This document shows positions 58,382 through 64,000 of a stretch of DNA of 64,000 bases, piece after piece. The notes under the pieces were generated by a model. That model saw only the letters and a list, made by a program, of their open reading frames with translations, was not told the origin of the DNA and searched no databases. The number at the start of each line of letters is the position of its first letter. Position 1 is the first letter of the stretch. The position numbers and the translations under genes were made by a program. Origin of the DNA: Narthecium ossifragum (Eukaryota > Streptophyta > Magnoliopsida > Dioscoreales > Nartheciaceae); contig OY986972.1 in NCBI GenBank assembly GCA_963920575.1, positions 12,536,010 through 12,600,009 on the forward strand, read 5' to 3'.

Positions 58382-61300
58382 CCGGGGCGGATTCACATAT
58401 TAAGGCTTTGGGAAAAAAACAAAACCTATCTAATATATATATATATATATATAATATTTAATTACCCCCCCTCTAAATTAAATTTGACCCCCATATAATT
58501 TAATATCTAATCTATATAAGGGATAAATGGACGGTTAAGATTTAAGAATGAGTTGAGAGAGAGAAGGGTAACTTGATAATAATGGGATGGTAAAGGGGCG
58601 ATAGTTTCCGTCAAAGGTCACTTTTAGAGGATGGAGGTGGGGACCGTGGGGTTGGGGATAGTGGTCAGAGGCCTCTTGTCAGTTGCCATCATTCTCCTTT
58701 CTCTTCAACAATCAACATACATAAATATCTCCAATAAACTGGTTTGCTTCTATCTTTTCCCTTTCTTCTTATCCTTTTTCACTATTTTTTTTAATTTATT
58801 AGAAGATTAGTCGTCGTCAATGGCGTGTAATTCCCCAAGCCCTAGGTAGAGTCCAAAATCACAAGATTCACAACTATATATTAATATATAGACATATAGC
58901 TTCGTTGCCCTTTTAGCCTTGGTTAATGAGCAAGTTTCTGCACTGTTTTGCATGTACATCTTATGCACATTCAGAAAGCATCCTGCTTGATTTCCTCTTG
59001 AAACTTGTGTTTTTTATGTATAGGCTTGTTATTCTCATGGACAAATACTTAGTTAAAAGAACATCTCCAGTTGATTCATCTCAACCTAGTAATATGCTTG
59101 ACTCTAATGTGAAAAAGGCTTGTTTGCGTATTGATCCTGCAAGTCTACCTTCGGATCCTGGATTGAGACCTCCGATTTGGACTTACAATTTTAATGTTAT
59201 AGATGAATACCAAAGAGCCTATTTACAAAAGGGTCTTGCTCAACCTCGTAATCATGATTTTCCACATACATTATTTGGGAAAGAGAATAGAAGATTCAAA
59301 CCTGATTGGTTTGAAAGTCATCCTACTTGGTTGGAGTACAGTGTGGCAAAAGATGCAGTATTTTGCTTATACTGCTATCTCTTTAGACCTGAATCATACG
59401 ATTCTGGTAAAGGCGGTGGTGATGTATTTGTGAGTACAGGGTTTAACAACTGGAAGAAGAAAGAGAAGATTTGGGAACACGTGGGAAAGCATAATAGTGT
59501 TCACAATGAAGCAAGACAAAAATGTGAGAACTTAATGAAGCAGAAACAAAGTATTTCTTCCATGTTCATCAATAAATCAAATAAAGAGAAATCAGATTAC
59601 AGAGTCTTGCTAACTGCAGCTGATGAATGTGTTCGATTTCTTTTACGGCAAGGTCTACCATTTCGAGGTCATGATGAATCTGAAGATTCATATAACCAGG
59701 GGAATTATTTAGGTCTTCTCCATTTTCTTGCTGAGCATAATGAAGAGGTGAGAAAAGTTTCTTTTTCCAATGCTGCTGGGAATTTGCAATTGACTTCACC
59801 AATAGTGCAAAAAGATATTTGTCATGCAGCATCTATTGAGACACTAAAATTAATTACAAAGAACCTCGGTGATTCTTATTTCTCTATTCTGGTTGATAAG
59901 TCTCGTGATGTGGCAATAAAAGAGCAGATGGTTGTGGCTTTGAGATATGTGGATATGAATGGGCATGTTATTGAGCGTTTCTTTGGTGTTGAGCATGTCA
60001 CCTCTACTACGGCTGTATCACTAAAGGAAGCTTTGGATGCTTTACTTGCTAGACATAACCTGAGTATATCCAGAATACGTGGTCAAGGTTATGATGGAGC
60101 AAGTAATATGCAAGGTAAATTAGGTGGTCTAAAGACACTTATTTTAATGGAGAATCCTTCTGCTTTCTATGTGCACTGTTTTGCTCATCAACTTCAGTTG
60201 GCATTGGTCGCTGTTGCAAGAAAACACTTTGAAGTGAAGGCACTTTTTGAATTTGCCATGAGAATTGTGAATACAGTTGGTGCATCATGTAAGAGGAATG
60301 ATACTCTTAAAGCCATTCAGCATGACACAATTCTTCAAGCACTAAATAGTGGAGAGCTAGTTAGTGGACGAGGATTGAACCAAGAAACTAGCTTGAAACG
60401 TGTCGGGGACACTCGTTGGGGTTCATATTATTATACATTAATTAGACTCAGGCATATGTACTCTTCTGTGATTGAAGTGCTTGAGATTATTAAGGAGGAT
60501 GGGGTAAATGATCCCCAATCAGTTGAAGCTAGTGTCTTATTGGATGTTATGCAGTCCTTTGACTTCATATTCAGTATGCACGTGATGATAAAAATTCTTA
60601 GTATAACAAATGAGTTATCACAAACATTGCAAAGAAAAGACCAAGATATTGAGAATGCCATGAAGATGGTGCAGTTAGCTAAGGAGAGGCTACAAATAGC
60701 AAGAGCAGAAGATGGAGAATGGGAGTTTTTGTTGAATGAGATTTATTCTTTTTGCCGTGAATTTGAAGTTGAAGTCCCAAACATGGAAGAAAAATTCAAA
60801 GCTCGAGGACGGCCAAAACGTGGTGCCATAGAGAAAACAAACTTGGTTCGATACCGTTTTGAGTTATTTAACACAATAATTGATTTGCAACTTATGGAGT
60901 TGAATGATCGCTTTTCTGAGACAAATACTGACTTACTCCTTTGTATAGGAGCTCTGAATCCACGTAACTCATTTGCCGCTTTCAACAAGGAAAAATTACT
61001 TCGTCTTGCTGAGTTATATCCAGCCGATTTCTCTCCTTTAGATGTCGAGGTACTTAAAAATGAGATTGAAACATATATTCACCATATGCGCTCTACTGAC
61101 ACCTTTTCAGAGCTTCATGGGATTGTTGGTCTTGCTGAGAAGATGGTTGCAACAAGAACTAATTGGGTTTACCAATTAGTTTACAGACTTATAACTTTGG
61201 CATTAACTTTACCTGTTGCAACGGCAACTGTTGAGAGGGCATTTTCAGCTTTGAAAGTTGTGAAGACTCGGCTGCGCAATCGAATGGGAGATGAGTGGCT

Positions 61301-61549
61301 TACTGATTGCTTAATTCCATACATCGAGAAAGAAATTTTTGATGATGTTCCTAATGAAGATATTATGCAATACTATCAACGTATGAAAACTCGGATGAAG
61401 CAATTGTAATTGTTTACTTTTATAGCTATAGTAATGTAATAAGATACTTATTTTGAATTTTTTAATTAATTACTTATATATTTTCTTCTATAGTAATTTT
61501 TTTCTATTAAAGTCGTCCCCCCTTCGTATAAATCCTGGATCCGCCACTG
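58382..61549 (+). mobile_element. hAT transposon, apparently complete
   Basis: Perfect 8-bp TSDs ATTAAATG lie at 58374-58381 and 61550-61557. Terminal inverted repeats read CCGGGGCGGATTCA (left) and CAGTGGCGGATCCA (right, reverse complement), 11 of 14 matching. The 8-bp TSD and CAGNGGCGGA-like end are hAT features. It carries one uninterrupted transposase gene and is 3168 bp long. A TA microsatellite lies at 58431-58454 in its 5' subterminal region. Confidence 0.93.
59037..61409 (+). CDS. hAT transposase (TTF-type zinc finger, DUF4371, hAT dimerisation)
   Basis: The frame is open from 58926; the Met at 59037 (MDKYLVKRTSP) is preferred because this family usually begins this way and 'tttttatgtatag' just before it looks like a 3' splice site. 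From that Met it is 790 residues. A TTF-type zinc finger lies at about 80-150 (CLYC at 110-113), the DUF4371/RNase H-like core at about 170-400, and the hAT C-terminal dimerisation region at about 700-780 (TVERAFSALKVVKTRLRNRM). The DDE residues are all present: D287 (ILVDKSRD), D353 (GQGYDGASNM), E733 (VERAFS), with D-D spacing of 66. It would excise and reinsert the element in the nucleus. No stop or frameshift is seen. Such genes may also be domesticated, but TIRs and TSD here indicate a transposon. Confidence 0.94.
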   Translation: MDKYLVKRTSPVDSSQPSNMLDSNVKKACLRIDPASLPSDPGLRPPIWTYNFNVIDEYQRAYLQKGLAQPRNHDFPHTLFGKENRRFKPDWFESHPTWLEYSVAKDAVFCLYCYLFRPESYDSGKGGGDVFVSTGFNNWKKKEKIWEHVGKHNSVHNEARQKCENLMKQKQSISSMFINKSNKEKSDYRVLLTAADECVRFLLRQGLPFRGHDESEDSYNQGNYLGLLHFLAEHNEEVRKVSFSNAAGNLQLTSPIVQKDICHAASIETLKLITKNLGDSYFSILVDKSRDVAIKEQMVVALRYVDMNGHVIERFFGVEHVTSTTAVSLKEALDALLARHNLSISRIRGQGYDGASNMQGKLGGLKTLILMENPSAFYVHCFAHQLQLALVAVARKHFEVKALFEFAMRIVNTVGASCKRNDTLKAIQHDTILQALNSGELVSGRGLNQETSLKRVGDTRWGSYYYTLIRLRHMYSSVIEVLEIIKEDGVNDPQSVEASVLLDVMQSFDFIFSMHVMIKILSITNELSQTLQRKDQDIENAMKMVQLAKERLQIARAEDGEWEFLLNEIYSFCREFEVEVPNMEEKFKARGRPKRGAIEKTNLVRYRFELFNTIIDLQLMELNDRFSETNTDLLLCIGALNPRNSFAAFNKEKLLRLAELYPADFSPLDVEVLKNEIETYIHHMRSTDTFSELHGIVGLAEKMVATRTNWVYQLVYRLITLALTLPVATATVERAFSALKVVKTRLRNRMGDEWLTDCLIPYIEKEIFDDVPNEDIMQYYQRMKTRMKQL

Positions 61550-62784
61550 ATTAAATGGAATATTCCCTAAATATCCAATGAAAGTGACTCAAGGGACATT
61601 TTTTGTGAATTATTTAGGGATGTTAGAGATATTTTTATAAATAAAATTATTTCAAAGATAATTTCCTAAATATGAAGATTTTGAAGAATATATCTGTAAT
61701 TAACCCTAAAATGAAATTTAAGTTGATGATGTCTTTTATGTCCCCAAGCGGATCCAATGTCCGAAACGTGGGACAAAAATTATAGGGTTAATATCATTTC
61801 GGTACCCTCTAGTTTCACGAATTATCAATTTGGTCCCCATATTTTAAAACGTATCAAAACGGGGTCTATAGTTACCAAACTTTTCAATTTGGTACAAGTA
61901 TGGTAACGCCGTTTGCTGATTTAACGCCAAACCGGCTGGTGACCGGTTTTGCACGATTTTGACCAATTTTTGGTCAATTTTGACCGGTTTGGCATTAAAT
62001 CAGCCTCCCCTCCCCTCCCGGCGCTCTGCCTCCCCTCCCCTCCCGGTGCTCTGCCTCCCGGCCCCCACTCAGACCTCCTCCTCTCCGGCTCTCCCCACGC
62101 CCATGTGGCTTCCCCTCCTCCCCCGAGCTCTCTCTCGAACTACTCTCCTCGATCGCGCCGGCAGCCGTCGCCTCTCTCTCGAACTCCTCTCTCATCCTTC
62201 CCTCACGGCACTCCGGCCTCACCTCCTGGTGCTCTGGCCTAGCGAACCATCTCTCTTCCTCGGACTCCCGAGCTATCGAGCTCTCTTTCTCTCAAATCCG
62301 AGCAGCAACCCATCTCTCTCTCGCCATCGATCACGCCAGCAGCAACCCATCTCTCTCCCTTCACCATCAGAAATTTTGACTTTGACCGTGTCTTCTCTTT
62401 CCTAATCTCTCTCCCTTCACCATCGAGCTCTCCGGCGAGGGTGGTGACGAGATTGCCCGGTGACGAGAACCGACGGAAGCTTGACAGGCCACGTCGATGG
62501 TGAAGACGAGGGTGAGAACTCCCTCAAGAACATCTTCTTCTCATTTCCTCTGTTTCTTTTTTGTTCTTTTTTGTTTGCTTCAAGGCTTGGCCGGTTTGAG
62601 AACTCCCTCAAGATCATCTTCTTCTTCTTCATCATCATTCCCTTCAAGTTTCAGCCGTCTTCTTTCTCCAATCAATCACACCCCCTCATCCATGAATCCC
62701 AAGTTTCAGAACCTCTTCAGGATCAAGATCCTCTTCCTTGGGTTCATCCTTTTGTTGTAGGAATTTGATGCCAATGGATGGCAT

Positions 62785-62955
62785 CTTCCAAAATTCATCT
62801 GCATTCTTCGATTCTCGGAAACAATAAGTTCTGTGGGGGTGATCCAAAGTTGCAGCCGCCACCCTGCTCCATCCAAGCTGCCAAGCATTCTCTGCTGTCA
62901 TAGGTCTCATCTTTTTGACTCTGCTCGCTGCCTTCCTTTGGAAGAGGAAATCTGG
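62785..62955 (+). pseudogene. LRR-RLK fragment: LRR C-cap and transmembrane helix
   Basis: One piece reads NNKFCGGDPKLQPPPCSIQAAK (split by a frameshift upstream), the typical end of the extracellular LRR domain in Xa21/EFR-type kinases. It is followed in another frame by FSAVIGLIFLTLLAAFLWKR, a transmembrane helix with a basic stop-transfer end. The order matches the parent protein. Confidence 0.75.
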
Positions 62956-62999
62956 AACTCTACCACCAGTTGTCTAAGCTCATGTAAGATCATGTCTAA

Positions 63000-63180
63000 G
63001 CTTTGCTCAGAGACTGAGCATAGCCATTGATGTGGCATCTGCAATTGAGTATCTTCATCACCACAGCGAGACCTCCATTGTTCATTGTGATCTTAAGCCG
63101 AGCAACATTCTTATAGACGACGACATGAGAGCTCATGTGGGTAACTTTGGGCTGGCAAGAGTCACCAGAGAAGGAGGAGG
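63000..63180 (+). pseudogene. LRR-RLK fragment: kinase subdomains VIb-VII
   Basis: The frame reads RLSIAIDVASAIEYLHHHSE, then IVHCDLKPSNILIDDD and AHVGNFGLARVTREG. HCDLKPSN marks a non-RD kinase of the Xa21/EFR subfamily. The DFG aspartate has become Asn (GNFG), which would abolish activity even in an intact protein. Subdomains I-V and VIII-XI are missing, so this is a capture fragment. Confidence 0.88.
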
Positions 63181-63441
63181 ATCTCGCCGGAGGAGTCGTC
63201 GAAGGAGGAAGAGTCACCGGAGGAGGAGTCGCTGGGTTTTGAAGTGAGATGGGAAAATGATGGTCACGTGTGAGCACGTGACCATTTTCCCGTTAACTAA
63301 ACTAACACCGTCATCGCCACAGTTCTAAAATGAATAGTTTTGTAACTACAGGGTCCGTTGTGACTAGTTTTGAAACAGAGGGTCTAAAATGAAAAATGCT
63401 GAAACTAGAGGGTACCAAAATGATATTAACCCAAAATTATA

Positions 63442-64000
63442 TCACCCAAGTGTGGATGGGTGCGTGATGACTTTGAATTGTGATTTCTCGAAATATTGGA
63501 ATTATTGGTTTCTCAGTAAAATTCTATTGAAATTTGATATCTTTGGACTGAAATGGATGGCTTATACACAATTTTAGTATGAGGAGGGAAGTTACGCGAG
63601 TTGCTTTTTTTTCTTCGCAAAATACCATGAAAGTTTCATTTGGTATGCGTTTGTGTTAGCCATAAATATAATCATGTCCAAAAGTCATTTGGAGGATTGA
63701 CAAGATCAATGGCAATTTCGTAAATATTGTCAATCAACCAATAAATACTTCAGTTTTGACACAGCTGAAGTATTTTGGCCATAACGTTTACATCAAGTAT
63801 CCAAATTGGGTGATTCTTGAACAATTGAAAAGAGGACGAAAAGATCTACAACTTTGTTGTTGACAAGATCTTCAGATTCCATCGTTTACTATGTCAAACT
63901 AGTAATCGAAGTGTCAAGTGGAAAAATAGTAAATAATGGCTGATATTCTAAATATCATCGTCCAAAGAATGGCCAATGTCATTGTTCATTTTCCCATCGG
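63442..64000 (-). other. Possible gypsy LTR remnant at the window edge
   Basis: No gene is seen. The minus strand near 63838-63870 reads 'caacaacaaagttgtagatc', resembling the AAAGTTGTAGATC motif of Tekay-type LTRs (compare 4517 and 10112). This could be the start of another LTR running out of the window. Confidence 0.3.

Larger units (their letters stand above)
58149..61712. mobile_element. Inverted-repeat element (MITE-like) hosting the hAT element
   Basis: 58149-58255 (ggttgattgcaaataaatcc onward) matches the reverse complement of about 61600-61712 over roughly 100 bp with perhaps 75% identity by eye, including 'tttataaaaatat' blocks. Without the nested hAT element it would be about 390 bp. 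A clean target duplication was not found, so the superfamily is uncertain; it is old. Confidence 0.55.
61785..63432. mobile_element. Pack-MULE carrying LRR-receptor-kinase gene pieces
   Basis: Ends read GGGTTAATATCATTT(C/T)GGTA on both strands, with TIRs of roughly 145 bp (61785-61930, 63287-63432), diverged inward. The 9-bp TSD AAAATTATA (61776-61784, 63433-63441) is perfect. The interior is GC-rich on the left (61990-62450, no recognised product) and has receptor-kinase fragments on the right. 'gagaactccctcaaga' is duplicated at about 62514 and 62599. Confidence 0.9.

Noticed and set aside
58926..59036. Upstream Met of the hAT transposase frame as start codon
   Set aside because: The extra 37 residues are hydrophobic and unlike the family N-terminus, and a splice-acceptor-like sequence precedes the Met at 59037.
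62686..62910. Minus-strand 74-residue frame inside the LRR-RLK Pack-MULE
   Set aside because: The plus strand encodes recognisable receptor-kinase segments over the same bases, so the frame is a shadow.

Overview
The window is nuclear DNA of a flowering plant. Plant-type LTR retrotransposons with tRNA-iMet primer-binding sites, Mutator-like elements (MULEs), a hAT element and a plant-specific DUF538 gene all point that way. The GC-rich, intronless DUF538 reading frame would fit a monocot, but the species cannot be fixed from the sequence. About 52 of the 64 kb is nested transposons. Only one ordinary host gene is clear (DUF538, 57253-57765). The only other intact protein gene is a hAT transposase (59037-61409).

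Layout. 1-3708: 3' end of a Tat-lineage Ty3/gypsy element whose 3' LTR holds a solo LTR. 3709-12040: three LTR bodies of Tekay/Del-like gypsy elements with no internal regions. 12041-25417: a left-truncated, minus-strand Tekay-like element (element 3); its 5' LTR is split by a complete but internally deleted relative (element 2, 16821-24815, TSD CATCG/CATCT). 25418-28023: decayed plus-strand Reina-like pol. 28157-39315: a full-length, young-looking minus-strand Tekay/Del-like element (element 1, perfect TSD TTCCC) with a near-complete gag-pol and a 1340-bp solo LTR inside its 5' LTR. 39321-41280: 3' end and LTR of a Ty1/copia element, then an AT-rich minisatellite.

42326-52708 is bounded by MULE terminal inverted repeats and a perfect 9-bp TSD (TTAAATATA). 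Inside are a copia solo LTR (itself holding a second 1346-bp solo LTR), a gypsy RNase H fragment with its LTR, and a non-autonomous LTR element (47681-51533). 53146-57153 is a second MULE with very long TIRs, inserted about 12 bp upstream of the TATA box of the DUF538 gene. A Pack-MULE carrying glyoxal-oxidase gene pieces (55480-57140) sits inside the A-tract of that MULE's TIR. Further right, a hAT element (58382-61549) sits in an older inverted-repeat element, and another Pack-MULE (61785-63432) carries LRR-receptor-kinase pieces.

The most unusual pattern is the presence of clusters of short palindromes with a GATCGATC or GGTCGATC...GATCGACC core inside LTRs of otherwise unrelated families (Tat gypsy, Tekay gypsy, Ty1/copia). 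They are absent as clusters from the non-LTR part of the window. Unit number differs between the two LTRs of one element, and a copia LTR and a gypsy LTR share flanking sequence as well as the core.
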